A stretch of DNA of 64,000 nucleotides from Lepisosteus oculatus (taxonomy: Eukaryota; Chordata; Actinopteri; Semionotiformes; Lepisosteidae): contig NC_090706.1 in the NCBI RefSeq assembly GCF_040954835.1, forward strand, positions 24,809,148 through 24,873,147, in the 5' to 3' direction. Both the position numbers and the translations under genes were made by a program. Each line of letters begins with the position of its first letter. The stretch's first letter is position 1. Shown one piece after another: positions 22,160 through 34,617 of this stretch. The notes beneath the pieces are model-generated. The model had not been told where the DNA came from. It saw only the letters and a program-made list of their open reading frames with translations, and did not search any database.

Positions 22160-23956
22160 TTAGATAGTACAGTTCTTCTCATTCCATTTTTTGAAGAAGG
22201 CTTCATAGTTTACAAAAAAGTTGCCTGTAGTCAGACGTTTCACACATTTTGTTCTTGGTTTACCCTGCCAAAAAAAAAGGAATTCAATCACAAATCTTTC
22301 GGGCTCTTTTTAATTCCAAATTCAAAGATGTTAACTGGAAGTAATGAAAATAAACAAGTTAAATCTGTATGAAAGATATATTATTTTTATCTTTACATTA
22401 CACTGAAGAGTCTTTTGTGATTAAACATTTTCATGATCATTATCTGTGGAAATCTTAAACAATGATGGGGTCTTTATCAGTGCAATAAGATAATGTAAAA
22501 GTAATCCAACTCACCTCACTGTAGTAGCGCTGCAGAAGACTTTTCACCCTCAACGTCAGCTTTGCAATTATGCTTTCCAAGTGTAAATTTGCATTTTGGG
22601 CAGCCATTTCCATGATGTCCTGCAGGTTTGCAAAGCAGACAGCAGCACAAGCACACTGCCAAGGAAATAGCGTTGATCCATATTAGCGCTTACAGTACTG
22701 TATATGAATGTCATATCTGAGTTAACTACTTCGCTGACGGTATGAAGAGATCCTAATTTAAAAATAGAACGTAAATAGAACGTCTCAATTGTTGTTTTTT
22801 TTCCGCAGAAAGACTAAAACTAGTGCATTGGGCTCAGATGTTCTGTAATTGTTTTCAACAACACTACACATTTTCGGAAGGGAATTTTCCCTGAAAATTG
22901 AGTCCTCTTTTTGATATTCTTACACATCCGTGAATTTGAATATACAGTATACAGTAATTGTCAGCTGAGTTATAATTGAAACGATAAACAGTAAACTTTA
23001 ATAAAAAAAAACACTAATAAAGATTACAAGAAATAGGAACTGAATCCACTAATTTTCTAATTGTTAAGGCATTTCGTCAGTCTATATGTAAACATTTCAG
23101 GTTAGCACCAAACAGATTTCAACAGCAACATCCGATATAAAACTACATTTGCGAAAGTTTGTGCAAGAAAACGTACCGTATCACCAACAATGTTAGCTGG
23201 AATTTTTAAATCTTCCCTTCTCAACCCCTAAAGAAAAATGATGAACAAATAAATGAAGCAAGGTTTTAAGAAAAGAAAATGAAAGCAACAAATAATACTG
23301 AATTTAACCAGTATATGTCCCATTTCAATGTAAAAGATTACAAGAAAAATGTAGCACATCCTTTTAAAACTTTTTAACGGCTGGGGGCGCCATATGCACA
23401 TAAATACATCGAATAGCATAGCGTTAAAATTAATCTATACTTCATCACTGTCAAAGGGCGTATGCAGTACACCTAGAGTCAGAAGAGTGGCCTACAACCC
23501 AGGATCCTGGATCTGTCTGGGAGTGTCAAGACATGCATTTTTCGGGACAATTCTGCCTCTTTATCCAGACCATCAAACAAAACATACATAAGTGAATGCA
23601 TACTGTACATAAACAAATACACAAGGACATATTTGTTTAAAAATGAAAGCAAACAAGCTATAAACCAATCTTTTTATTTTAATAAACAAACATTAAATGA
23701 ATTTTGTTTTTAACATTACACATTATAAATTGAAGTCCAAACAAATGGTCAGATTTAAATTAGATCATTCTACGATGATCCAGTTTTTTTCTTTACCATT
23801 AAGACAGGTGCACACTGTCCTGCGTCCTTACACTTACCAGCGTTTCATTGACATTTTGTTTCAGAATTCTCAGGTCGCTTAAAATTTCACTCATCCAGTT
23901 ATTTGCACTGATGAGAAGAAAATTGCTAGTAAAACTAGATTTTTGTGAAGCATCAT
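22160..23956 (-). CDS. Gene B: IL-5/IL-4-type helical cytokine, four exons, apparent frameshift in exon 1
   Basis: Minus-strand exons: 23956-23838, 23227-23177 (17 codons), 22655-22515 (47 codons) and 22264-22160 (34 codons plus stop). Introns are phase 0 with consensus sites. Exon 1 begins with an ATG (23956-23954) and a clear signal peptide, MMLHKNLVLLAIFFSSVQ, but that frame meets TGA at 23893-23891. Helix A (WMSEILSDLRILKQNVNETL) is in the next frame and ends in frame at the donor. The exon is 119 nt, one short of a multiple of three. Exon 2 contains DLKIPANI, similar to the LRIPVP segment of IL-5 exon 2. Exon 3 opens with CACAAVC; exon 4 has Cys at TKC and KNC. Either a recent pseudogene or an assembly indel. 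IL-4/13 membership is possible because of the terminal Cys. Confidence 0.78.
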
Positions 23957-24010
23957 GCTTTTCAGTCTCACGTCTAGTGAAGTGAGACTTCACACCAAAT
24001 TACTGAAGCA

Positions 24011-24043
24011 AATATATACCCATCTCTTTAACAGGGGATTTTC
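24011..24043 (-). promoter_or_regulatory. Core promoter of gene B (TATA box plus kappaB-like site)
   Basis: On the minus strand TATATATT (24018-24011) lies about 60 bp before the ATG. GGGGATTTTC (24034-24043 on +) is kappaB-like and sits 15 bp upstream of the TATA box. Confidence 0.55.
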
Positions 24044-24364
24044 ATGCTGTATGCGCATGCTGCCCTTGTTGTCACCAGTTTGATCTTTAACTGCAAAGAC
24101 ACAAGAAATTGTTTCCATTACATGTGTTTCCTAACGTTACATCCATCTTATTCTATAGATTTACAAAAGTGGAAAAGTATATTTTCTCCTTTTATATACG
24201 TACCTATGTTTTCTGACTATGAACTGTGCCTAGCATCTGCAACATTGCTTGACATGTTCTCATTTATCTGTATATTACGCAAGGAACTGTTCTGTAACTT
24301 GGCATCATTGAAGGAACATGAAGAATGAGATGAAAAGATCCAGTCCTTTAAATTCACAGCCCTG

Positions 24365-24620
24365 CAGGTTTTCCAGTTTTCCAATATAGGATCATGGGGG
24401 AGCTGGAGCCTATTCTAGCAAGCAACAGGAGCAAGGCGGGATACACCCTGAATGGGACACCAGTCCATTGAAGGGCACACACAGACAAAGACACAGACAC
24501 ACACACACCAACACCAGGGCCAATTTTCCTAGAAGCCAATTAACTGACCATTATGTCTTTGGACTGTGGGAGGAAACCAGAGCACATGAAGGAAACCACC
24601 TTGAAACCAGAGAGAGAACA
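24365..24620 (-). repeat. Fish interspersed repeat, family 2, copy 3
   Basis: Reverse-strand family 2 blocks: GGAGCCTATTCTAGCAAGCA, then CACCAGTCCATTG, AAGCCAATTAACTGACC and GGACTGTGGGAGGAAACC. A short CA-rich tract (24476-24508) lies inside. Confidence 0.75.
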
Positions 24621-25591
24621 TACAGACTCTATGCAGACTCTATAAAGACAAAGGAACTGGTGGTAGATTTCAGGAGGTAAAAGGTCAAACCTACTCCTGT
24701 CTACATCCATGGGAGTGGCGTGGAGATGGTGGACTCGTACAAGTACCTGGGAGTACACATCGACGATAGACTGGAATGGTCTAAGAACATCGAGGCCATC
24801 TATAAGAAGGGACAGAGCCGACTTTACTTCTTGAGGAGGCTCAGGTCCTTCAATGTGTGTAGTAAGATGCTACACATGTTTTATCAGTCGGTGGTAGCGA
24901 GTGCCATTTTCTACGCAGTGGTGTACTGGGGCTCTGGGATTAGAGCAGTGGATTCTAAAAGGCTGAACAAGCTCATCAGAAGAGTAAGCTCCGTCACTGG
25001 GTCTGACCTGGACCCCTTGGAGGTAGTGGCTGAGAGGAAAATGATGTCCAAACTAGAGGCCATCATGGACAACTTCTCCCATCCCCTCTATGACAGGCTT
25101 GCAGGAATGAAGAGCACGATCAGCAATAGACTGATTCATCCACAGTGCGACAGGGAGCACTACAGGAGGTCATTCTTGCCTTCTGCCATAAGACTGTACA
25201 ACGCATCCACCTCGCGTCTGGGCAGAGGAAACATCGACAGTGACCTGTTTCTGGACTAAACGCATCTACACATCTACTGCTACATCTGTTTTCTTTTTCC
25301 CGTTTACAACCATTTTTTGTGCAATATATGCCAGGGAACTGTGCAATACATTTATATTTATATCTATATTTACATCTATATTTATATTCATATGTGTGAT
25401 ACCATTTTTCTGTGTACTGTTCTGTTCTAGTTTGTTCTTTGTGTGTCCAGACTGTGAGTAACTCTTGTATTGTATTGTATGTATTGTACTATTATTATAT
25501 AATTCATTACACTGTGGCTGTGTTGTGTGTGTTAAGCTGCTGTTGCACTGCAATTTCCCTCACGGGATCAATAAAGTATCTATCTATCTAT
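24621..25591 (+). mobile_element. L2-like LINE 3' end with TATC tail
   Basis: Open frame 24720-25259 encodes the C-terminal part of a reverse transcriptase polyprotein, with VDSYKYLGVHIDDRLEW, then QSRLYFLRRLRSF and FYQSVVASAIFYAVVYWG, ending in a conserved LPSAIRLYNAS region. Bases 24640-24680 carry KTKELVVDFRR. After about 310 bp of 3' UTR the element ends AATAAAGTATC followed by (TATC)n. 179 intact codons suggest a fairly young insertion. Confidence 0.88.
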
Positions 25592-26944
25592 GCAGATAGC
25601 ACCCCAGGAATTGAACCCAGGATTATCTCTCTGATAAACAAAACACAGGTAAACTGGCCAGTAATTAGTTTAATTCAGTAACCAAGAACACAAAGGGGAC
25701 AAAAATGAGAAAACCCTACTATATGACTCTCATCTTCCAGCCACGGAAGGATTAATTACTGTACTCTCATCTGTCACTCCAGCAATGAAACACTTCAAGT
25801 TTTATTTGATCAGAGTACTATTTTACTATTTTTAGTAGAGAAACAGAAAATTCTCTTGACTATGGAACACTAGTCATCACTAAGGTATTATGGAATGAAA
25901 ACAGGTGATCTTTGATTGGTTTGAAGTATCTGTAACAGATATAAGACGATTGACTATGTTCTCCCTGGTTAGGTCATATATTGTTCTCCTGTAAACCCTA
26001 GCATGAATAATTTAAACAAATAAGCTCCTCAAGAGTTCATAATGCAAAGAAAAAACCCTTTAAGGATGTTATAACCAATTTTCATAAGTAAGACATGTAC
26101 ACAGCCCACCAATTCAGAGCAGTTATTCAGAGAAGAATACCCTCTATAGGACAGAACCTGGACAAAGGTGTTATTCAAAAACCAGTTGATATCGTGTTAA
26201 ATGGTGATGTAACTAAATTCTAGTACAAATGTGTGTATGGTTTTTCTAACATTTACTCAATTCTAAGTATTTTTTTCAAGCAAACTTGAAAAACTGGTCC
26301 TCATTTTATTTTGCCTGGACAATGTACTGCTCATTCATATCCTTTACACACAAGGCATTATGGAAAATAGAAAGTTCTATTTTGAGGTATGCTTGCTTTA
26401 TTATGCAAAGGCTCTGTCTGTAAACATTTTAAAAATAAAGCTAGCTTCTTAATGCATGCTACCATTGTCACTTATTCTAGGAAGGATTTTAAAACAGAAC
26501 AGGGGCAGTTCTGTACCTCCAAGAGCACTCTGTAACTCCACTAGTGGCTACTTTTGAAATTAACAACACCTGACAATCACTGAGAAAAAAAAAATTCCAA
26601 AGCCCAAACCAAGTACTTTAGACAAATGGGCCTAGGATTGAGAGCATTCTAACTCTTCCTCAAATCTTTCTCAGATTCTGTTGCAACACAGGCTCTTGCA
26701 ATTTGCTAGCTGCCTGAAGTTATACAATGATATCAGGGAGGGATAATTCACTCCTCCAGTTAGTACTCCAACCTCTTATAAGTTGCTATGAAGGGAAAAG
26801 ACGAATGGTTAACTTAGTGGGTGGACTGGAAGAATATTATGTCTTCACATTGGCACAGGAGTTGCTGTTGTTGGAACAGAGATACAAAATGTATTTGGCA
26901 ATTTCAAAATTTGGTGGGAAAAAAAGGACACTATTTTAAAATCA
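25592..26944. other. Spacer, nothing recognised
   Basis: AT-rich intergenic DNA. Small open frames near 26727-26939 lack recognisable motifs. Confidence 0.4.
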
Positions 26945-27120
26945 GTGTCTTGGGGGAGCCAGAGCCTATCTCAGCAAACAACAGGCACAAGGCTGGGATG
27001 GGACATCCATCACAGGATTCACACCAGGGCCAATTTACCCAGAAGCCAATTAACGTACCGGGAGGTCTTTGGGCTGAGGAAGCCCCCCTAAATACAGGGA
27101 GAACATACAAACTCCACTTG
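26945..27120 (-). repeat. Fish interspersed repeat, family 2, copy 4
   Basis: Reverse-strand copy, with GGGGGAGCCAGAGCCTATCT at the left and AGAAGCCAATTAACGTACC in the middle. It is followed by the tail of another element ending in (TTCAAG)n. Confidence 0.7.
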
Positions 27121-27186
27121 TTTTACAATTGAGAGACTTTCTGTAAGTAAGAATTCCATTGTACCAGTACCGGTCACATATGGCAA

Positions 27187-27223
27187 TAAAGTTCAAGTTC
27201 AAGTTCAAGTTCAAGTTCAAGAT
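27187..27223. repeat. (TTCAAG)n tail of a LINE 3' end
   Basis: Five TTCAAG units after GGCAATAAAG. The same type of tail as at 19453-19482, so probably the end of a severely truncated L2-like LINE. Confidence 0.7.
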
Positions 27224-27324
27224 AGCACCTCAGGTCCAGAATGGAACCCAGGGCTCCTACAAGGCAGTAATTCTCACCATTACACCACCGTGCCATTCAG
27301 AAACTATACATTTTTCTGAATGTA

Positions 27325-27702
27325 AAAGCCTGGTCAGTACCTGGATGGGAGACCTCCTGGAAAAAATTAAGGTTGCTGCTGGAAGGTGTTAGTGGGGCCA
27401 GCAGGGGGCGCTCACCCTGCAGTCCATGTGGGTCCTAATGCTCCAGTATAGTCCCAGGGCGTTTCTCGAAAAGAGTAGGGGTGTAACCCATCTATGAATT
27501 GGCTTCATTACTCTGCTCTCCTCCCCACTGATAGCTGATGTGTGGTGAGCAGTCTGGCGCACTATGGCTGTAGTCCATCATCCAGGTGGATGCTGCACAT
27601 TGGTGGTGGTGGGGAGTCCCCATTACCTGTAAAGTGCTTTGAGTGGAGTGTCCAGAAAAGTGCTATATAAGTGTAAGCAATTATAATTATTATTATTATT
27701 AC
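27325..27702 (+). mobile_element. 5S-derived SINE, copy 3, with internal deletion
   Basis: Starts within the 5S-like head (AGCCTGGTCAGTACCTGGAT), lacks the middle of the body and ends in the ATT-rich tail. Confidence 0.8.
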
Positions 27703-29070
27703 ATCTTCTTCAAAAAATATGCAACTTCAAAATATATTTTTTCCAACTGGGCTTGGATACATTGGAGGGTAAGAAACTCTTCTTTTGGTTTCCCATGAAA
27801 CAGCAAATTTGGTAGAAAGGTTAAGTTTAAATTAACTAACTTTGAGTTGACACTATCGGTAGTACTAAAATAGTTTGGTAATTATTTACTTTTGTACACA
27901 GTTCACCTGTATAGTGCTGACTAGGGACGAGATAGCTGTTAGAACAGCAGGTGTATTTGAGGATCACATTATTCATCCTTTTGACTATTCAAAATGATTC
28001 AATGGTTGAATTTTTAAAGTATTGTAAGGAGTATTATTATCATATGACCATATCATCCTCAAAGGAACAGTGCATCTGAACACGTCAAGCTCTGATAATT
28101 TTGTAAGAGACAATAAAGACATTGTAAAGTTGGGTAGAGTATTTGATAGAAGTCCATTTTGTTTCTAAAGACTTAACACTGGTTAGGCCACCTTTTATCT
28201 TATGTTTGGGTAGCATGTACCGTACATCAACTTGAAACTTAGTGAGGCAAGGGGGATTGGGGCAATAGGTAGAACTGGGTACTGAGTACGGAAATTCAGA
28301 CTAAGAAAAAAGAGGAGAGCAAGAAAAGGTTATATATGTTTGCTGTAGGTGTCCTGTTAGTAGCTGTGGGAGTGAACATCAAATCAACAGCAGATATTAC
28401 AGGCAGGAAAAAGGGCAATGTGAGTATGTGCTCAGACTTACCTGTTGCCCTGTTTCTGTGTTGAACACAGAAGTCTTAAATAATACATTTTATTTCACTC
28501 AGGACAACAACACCCAGGAATCCAAGAATTAGATGCTTTGTGAATGTTTGTAATATTCAATGGGATAGATTTACCTTAACCTTCTTGGTTAATTTGTATA
28601 CTCCTATTGCTATAGGACATTCAGAAAGAAGTGAACAAAGGGTAGAAACAAGATGGAACTGGGATAAAGGAGGGATACTTGAAACTAGTGCCAAGGGAGG
28701 TGTTTCTGTTCAAGTTAGTTTTCTTAATGATTGTGATTAGGAACAACCATGTGAGACTGACTTGTCGCTGTTTTCGTCCGTCCCTTACTTCAGGTGCTAA
28801 ATTCTCTACCATTCTAAATTGGACTCCAAAAGAGTAAGAAAGATTAACAGCAAGCAAATAAACTATGGAAAGCATGCTTACAAACATGTATCAGCATGCA
28901 CACTAGCCAAAATTTCTACTTAAACCAAACCATTTTAATAAGGAGGCGTTAACATTTATGCTTATGTTATTAATAGCTAATAGATCACTTTACACTTATA
29001 ACAGGAAAACCCCTGTAAACAGGAATTTCATTGGTTGTTACACCTACTGAATATGGAAACAAGCCTCATA
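27703..29070. other. Spacer with a weak gene-like pattern on the minus strand
   Basis: No repeat recognised. On the minus strand 28875-28789 looks like a signal peptide exon ending at a GT donor, with a 33-nt exon-like segment (28474-28442) and an acceptor at 28301 downstream. This is described under findings and not called as a gene. Confidence 0.35.
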
Positions 29071-29076
29071 GTTTCA

Positions 29077-29104
29077 TTTCCTGTATGTTTAGTATTTATA
29101 TAGG
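29077..29104 (+). promoter_or_regulatory. Core promoter of gene C (TTTCC plus TATA box)
   Basis: TATATAG at 29097-29103, about 56 bp before the ATG at 29153. TTTCC at 29077-29081 within GTTTCATTTCCTG resembles the NFAT/AP-1 composite (CLE0) of the CSF2 promoter, 15 bp upstream of the TATA box. Confidence 0.6.
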
Positions 29105-29152
29105 TTTGTAAAGTGCACACCATTCAGAAACCCCAATCTTTTTAAAGACAGC

Positions 29153-30583
29153 ATGATTAAACTTCTGACTCTTCTAACTTTGTTTTTGCACTGCGTCAAT
29201 GCAAGCAAAACAAATATATTTTCTGAAATGCAAAAGGATCTAGAATTTCTTAAGAATGCAAAGAAATTAACATTGGTAGGTTTATTGCTTAGTTTCATTT
29301 TATAGACCATCTTAAAATATCTTATTATTAGTACGATAGTGCATTGATATGATAATTGAAGCATGGATGCTTAAGAATGAAGTTCTTCTGTAGTATTATT
29401 TACAATGAATTTGCTGCTGATTAAAAGTTCTTTCTGTTCTTTTCTTTCCCTCCTTAGAATTTAACAACATCATATGAGAGGAACCTAAAGGTAATGCATA
29501 AGGTATTGCATTGTTAATATGTAAGCACTCCTTTGTATTAACTTTTTGCCTTAATGGACCATGTTACAACTCAGACACAATATTGCATAGATATTGTGAC
29601 CTACAAAACATTTTGCTTTTAATTGTTTATTTCATGATTTTATATGGCCTTTAAGATTGGGGTGAACAATGTCACTATGGCAATGGCAGATTTTTCTAAA
29701 ATCAGTCTTCAGCAAAATGGAATATAAAAGGCCTTGAAAGTCATGTCATGGTTGACATTTTAATTTTGTATTTAGCACTGCGAATGTGAATCTGAAGTTC
29801 TTAAAAAACTGGGAAACGTACTGGAAAATATAGATGTATCCAAAGCCACAGAGAAGGTAAAAGAAAAAGTGAAGATGCTGAAGGCTAAGATTCAGCTGCT
29901 ACAATACTCTGAAAATAAGGTAAGGCCCATTTTTGTGAAAATAAAGCAAAGTACACAAACTATGGGAAAGGTGATTGTTTTTAATGTGGGCAATGTAATG
30001 ATCAAGACCAGATGTCCTTTTTTCACTTTGACTGATATAATTTGTGATGTTTTCCCAGACAACTCTTAACAGATGCTTTACAGTCAAACCAATTCAAAGC
30101 TTCCAGCAAGGCCTTTCATTGTTCACTTTTAAAAAATCATTTTTTTTAGTTAAAAAAATGACTGTGATCTATTACTGTCCTGTGCTAGTAAAAAGTGAAT
30201 CCCCTTTAAAGAAAGATCTGAATTTTATTTAATAGAAATAGTAAGAAAATACAATAAACATTAACCCATGACTTAAGATGTATCTAAGATAATTTTTTTT
30301 TAAACAAAAAATTAACATACGTATTTGTTATTAATCCAGGTATGCATCATATATTACCGTAAGTCTCTAACTCTGTGGTTCCTTTGGGTCAATGCCAACT
30401 TTTATGACAACTTTAGTTCTGTTAAAGAATCCTGCTTCTAAAAGATTGTATTTGTGATGTGTTATTTTTTCTTAATATTTTTAGGGAAAACTACACTGTT
30501 CCTTCTCAAACAAGAAGAGGGCCAAAACAATTTTTGAAGGATATGTAAAATATATCAAGCTTTGGTTTGAAAATTGCAAATGA
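29153..30583 (+). CDS. Gene C: IL-5/IL-4-type helical cytokine, four exons
   Basis: Predicted secreted cytokine of 132 residues. Exons: 29153-29275 (41 codons), 29458-29490 (11 codons), 29776-29919 (48 codons) and 30485-30583 (32 codons plus stop at 30581-30583). All introns are phase 0 with consensus splice sites. Exon 1 holds a signal peptide (MIKLLTLLTLFLHCVNA) and helix A (FSEMQKDLEFLKNAKKLTL). The 33-nt exon 2 is the size of IL-5 exon 2 and carries an NLT sequon. Exon 3 opens HCEC and continues as an amphipathic lysine-rich helix. Exon 4 has Cys at LHC and ENC around TIFEGYVKYIKLWF. The reading frame is intact. Gene D is a close paralog in opposite orientation. The receptor is expected to be a class I cytokine receptor, by family knowledge only. 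IL-5 family is favoured by position and exon 2; IL-4/13 is not excluded. Confidence 0.85.
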
Positions 30584-30683
30584 GGATCCTGACATCACAG
30601 AACCTTACACTGCTAAAGATATATTTTGTAATGAGTTGTTTTTTTTTCCATACACAACAATGTTAAGTAATTTTATACTTACA

Positions 30684-30728
30684 ACCTATTTATTGAAATA
30701 TTTATTTGATGTATTTATTAATGCAGTT
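30684..30728 (+). promoter_or_regulatory. AU-rich element in gene C 3' UTR
   Basis: Three ATTTATT motifs in about 45 bp, roughly 100-145 bp after the stop codon. Typical of unstable cytokine mRNAs. Confidence 0.65.
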
Positions 30729-32465
30729 TAAAAAGATATTTATGAAATAATGACAGAAAAGATATGTTTTTGTTAAATGTGCTAAAATATGTGCAAACTG
30801 TTACTGTATCAATGAGCACTTTAAATAATTTAATTTAAAGAAGGGTTGTCTTTTTCTTTTTATGTTACATGTAAAACACAACTTTTCCCTCATGTTCTTA
30901 TCACTCATGGTGGAACAGGGTACAATTGTTTAGTCACAGTACTTACACACTCAGCAAGTCTGATTGGTTTCTTGGTATCTGGCTTTGTAACTATCAAAAT
31001 GCAGTCAGTAAAGGACGACTTTCATTAATTATTGAAGGCTATTGTTTTTACTCCCTGCTACATAACCTTCACATGGTTGTTTCTGGTTAATTTCGTGTTC
31101 CTGTTGTTTGTTTATTCCCTTTGGGAGACAGGGCTCTGGAATATTATCCCATAAGAAATAGAAGCTATGCAACACTGAGTGCTTTAACTTAATTTTGACA
31201 TGAAATGTGTAGACTGCAGGCAGCTACAAATTATTAAAGAAAACAATATATATTTTTTAAGAGAAAGGCAAGAATGGAAAGTTATGCAGTTGCTGGATGA
31301 GGTTTGGGGCTGTGAGAATTGTATCTTCTGTTATCTGACTGTTAAAGAGAGCTGTGCTTCAGCTGAAATAAAGGCCCATTGATCACTTCACCTCTGTAGC
31401 CTGGACTCTGACTCTTTTCCTGGTCTCCTGAAGAGAGGTACCCTCAACCATTTGCCTTCAGCACTGTGGTCATCAGCGTGCATGATTTTAACCTTGAGTC
31501 ATCAGAAAAAATAACATCTTCCTGAATTCTCCGATTAAGGGTGCTTCAGTTGGTTATCAATTGTGGCCATCTTCATCGAAGCAAATGAGCAAGGTAAAAT
31601 ATACTGCAAAACATAGTGTTCGTCGACTTCTTCTGACTGTTATGTCTTTAATTGGCCTGTATCAAAGATATATGGCGACTGATAGAAACATTGTGATGTG
31701 GTGTACCTGTTTATCACTAACAGTCACTCTAAGCCAGTCTAACAGAGTAGAAGTGATAACTGAATGGATATTAATGGTGATACAAAACCATTTTATCTAG
31801 TAAAGGCAAATTCTCTGCAATCAATGAACATTTCAAAGAGCATACATAAATACAGAAATGTATTGGACATAAAATACTTGGTTGCAATATTATAATATTA
31901 TTTGAAATGTATTTCTCCTTTTTTCTCAAATTATTCCTGAATTATTTCTAATAGAAAGTTGTGTTTTTTGCCTTAGCTGTAAATTCAATAACTAGGAAAA
32001 TTAATAAAACATATATTTTGTTTTTCCAATGAGAAAGAAAGTAGACAATACATGTCTCTGTGTTCTCCTTAAGCTGTGTTTGATTTTCTCTTGGTCTCTT
32101 GGGGACACAAATTCTTTTTTTGCCTTATGCCAGTTGTTTAATTTGTTGTTTTTGAGTAACAGACAATCTGATTAACCTGAGTGAGAGACAAACGTTTGTA
32201 TTAAACATGTATGTACAAAATTTACATTAGTGTTAAAGACAGACAACTTCTTGAATTGATTGTTAATATGATGGTACAGACAGTTTTGATATTAATTGTA
32301 CTATAAACTTGAACATTAAGTTTCTTGTTTGAACATTTTGTCCCCATAATCAAGACATTATCTGGGGCCAATGAATATTTTTTTGTATTTCTTTCTTAAT
32401 AAGCTGAATTAAAAATCAAATCAAGCTTGAGAAAATCTAGTACAAGCCATAAGGTAATAACTACA
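30729..32465. other. Spacer, no gene recognised
   Basis: AT-rich DNA. A stretch around 31360-31440 (GAAATAAAGGCCCATTG, then a pyrimidine-rich run) looks like the polyadenylation end of an old retroelement, but no boundaries were found. Confidence 0.35.
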
Positions 32466-32592
32466 TGTTAGCATACATCACAGCATGTGTAGGCTGCAAA
32501 GTTGTGACACCTGAAGAAGGCTCCACAGCCAAAATGTTTTGTTTCCTTTCTTTTCTTTTCAGCATGGAATAAACCTGTTACCTGTTCCTTTA
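32466..32592 (+). repeat. Foldback repeat, copy 3, single arm
   Basis: Leader CAGCATGTGTAGGCTGCAAA joined directly to one arm (ACACCTGAAGAAGGCTCC ... AGCATGGAATAAACC). The opposite arm is absent. Confidence 0.75.
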
Positions 32593-32867
32593 AGTACTGT
32601 AAGCATACATACTACTCAATAAAATTATCTGTCCTTTGAAGAAGAAAAAACCTTTACCCTTTCCCTCTTTCCAAAGAATCTAGTATAACATGAGGATTAA
32701 AGTCATTTGTGCTAATTGGGTGGAAAGTCGCTCAATAGTATTACAGAGATCACTTAATCCTTGCAGACCTGTACCACAACTTGTAGCAACAAAGGCATTA
32801 GGAATGTGGACATATGGTCAGGTCTAGACTATATAAATGTACAAAATCATATAAAGATATGCCAGCA

Positions 32868-33441
32868 GCCATATCACCCTGCAACTCACAACTGGCAACC
32901 CACTGAAGCTAAGCAGGTGTGAGCCTGGTCAGTACCTGGATGGGACACCTCCTGTGAAGAACTAAGGTTGCTGCTGGAAGAGGTGTTAGTGGGGCCAGCA
33001 GGGGGTGCTCACCCTGCAGTCCATGTGGGTCTTAATGCCCCAGTATGGTGATGGGGACACTGTACTGTAAACAGGTGCTGTCCTTTGGATGAGATGTAAA
33101 ACTGAGGTCCTGACTCTCTGTGGTCATTAAAACCTTTTAATTTTAATCTCAAAAAGAGTAGGGGTGTAACCCCGGCATCCTGGCCAAATTTCCCCTTGGC
33201 CCTTATCAATCATGGCCTCCTAATAATCCCCCTCTATGAATTGGCTTCATTACTCTGCTCTCCTCCCCACTGATAGCTCATGTGTGGTGAGCGTTCTGGC
33301 GCACTATGGCTGCCGTCGCATCGTCCAGGTGGATGCTGCACATTAGTGGTGGTGGAGGGGAGTCCCCATTACCTGTAAAGCGCTTTGAGTGGAGTGTCCA
33401 GAAAAGCGCTATATAAGTGTAAGCAATTATTATTATTATAA
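32868..33441 (+). mobile_element. 5S-derived SINE, full-length copy 4
   Basis: Complete head (CTGAAGCTAAGCAGGTGTGA ... CTGGATGGGA), CAGCAGGGGG body and the TATATAAGTGTAAGCAATTA plus ATT tail. Very similar to 16793-17372. Confidence 0.9.
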
Positions 33442-34490
33442 AGATAAAAACATCATGGATCATGTACCATATATTAACCATATACAATTATAAAAGCATA
33501 ATTAAATGTATATTAACAAATATAGCAAAAAACAGCTTGTTAAGCTCATGTTGGTTATTGTAGAGATTCTCAGCAAGTATAATTTAACTGGATGTAAGTG
33601 CCTTTTCTTACCTTTTCACAATAAAACAAGTTGATCATTAAAACATTTGCATGTTTGGTTCTGAAAATTTAAATGACTTTCAATAAGAAGAACTGAAAGC
33701 TGTTGCAAATTGGGAATCACCAGGTAAAGCTCTTGTATTAGAAGGCAAGGTATTTTGTGTATACCAAAAATATTGTACGCGGTTTATCATAGTGCAGGAA
33801 ATGGGGCATCTGATCAATCTGCTGGTTAAGAGTCCATACAGTAGTGTGCAGTCAAGAAGCAAAAGACTACTTTTAGTGGAAGAAAGCAATGTTTATTTTT
33901 ATTTTTGCACAGTGATTCAAATATTTACAGAAATTGGATTTCATACTTGCATAGCAAAATAACAGTGGGGAAATATCAGTGAGTATACATTTGACCTCCT
34001 GTTAGATGATAGCTGCAGCTACTTTTGAAGCTTTGAGCAGATGTAATGAATTTGCACGTATCTCTGCTGAAATAACTGCAGGAAGACATTCAAGGGCTCT
34101 CAAGGAAGGCAAACCTGCAAAGCTTGCAGTGCGAAGCAATTTGCAGTACAAGAATTGAACCATACATAAAAAACAGAGAAACCCTAGTGATTTAAATTCA
34201 AATTAGTCCAGTGGTATGGATAACTTGTACTTCAATAAACAACTGCAAGAGTAGTTGCATAATTATATATCCTTCTGATCCCTAAAGACATTGATTTAAA
34301 CCATACATGATCCACACACTCTGGCAGATTGTCTCGTTTTAGGATGTATCCCCATTATTTACTGCACATTGCAGTCATGATGAACTTTCTAAAGAGCTCT
34401 CTTTATTCTTCCTCTTTTTCCACATTTTCGGTCTAAAAAATGCTGAGGTTCTTTGAAATACGTTGATGGACTCTCATCATAACTCATCCC
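33442..34490. other. Spacer, nothing recognised
   Basis: AT-rich, with no open frame of note and no clear repeat. Confidence 0.4.
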
Positions 34491-34617
34491 CCTAACTTAG
34501 TAGTGTGAAGCAAGCTACAGTACATTAAGCGATGCTGGCTTGGCAGCACCTTTCAAAATAAGTTTTTATTGCAAATTGACACAGAGCTGTGCACCGCTAG
34601 ACAGGAAAAAGTATAAT

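Noticed and set aside
28336-28420. Plus-strand ATG frame resembling a signal peptide followed by a GTGAGT donor
   Set aside because: Its only TATA-like motif overlaps the ATG, and the next acceptor leads to early stops in two of three frames.
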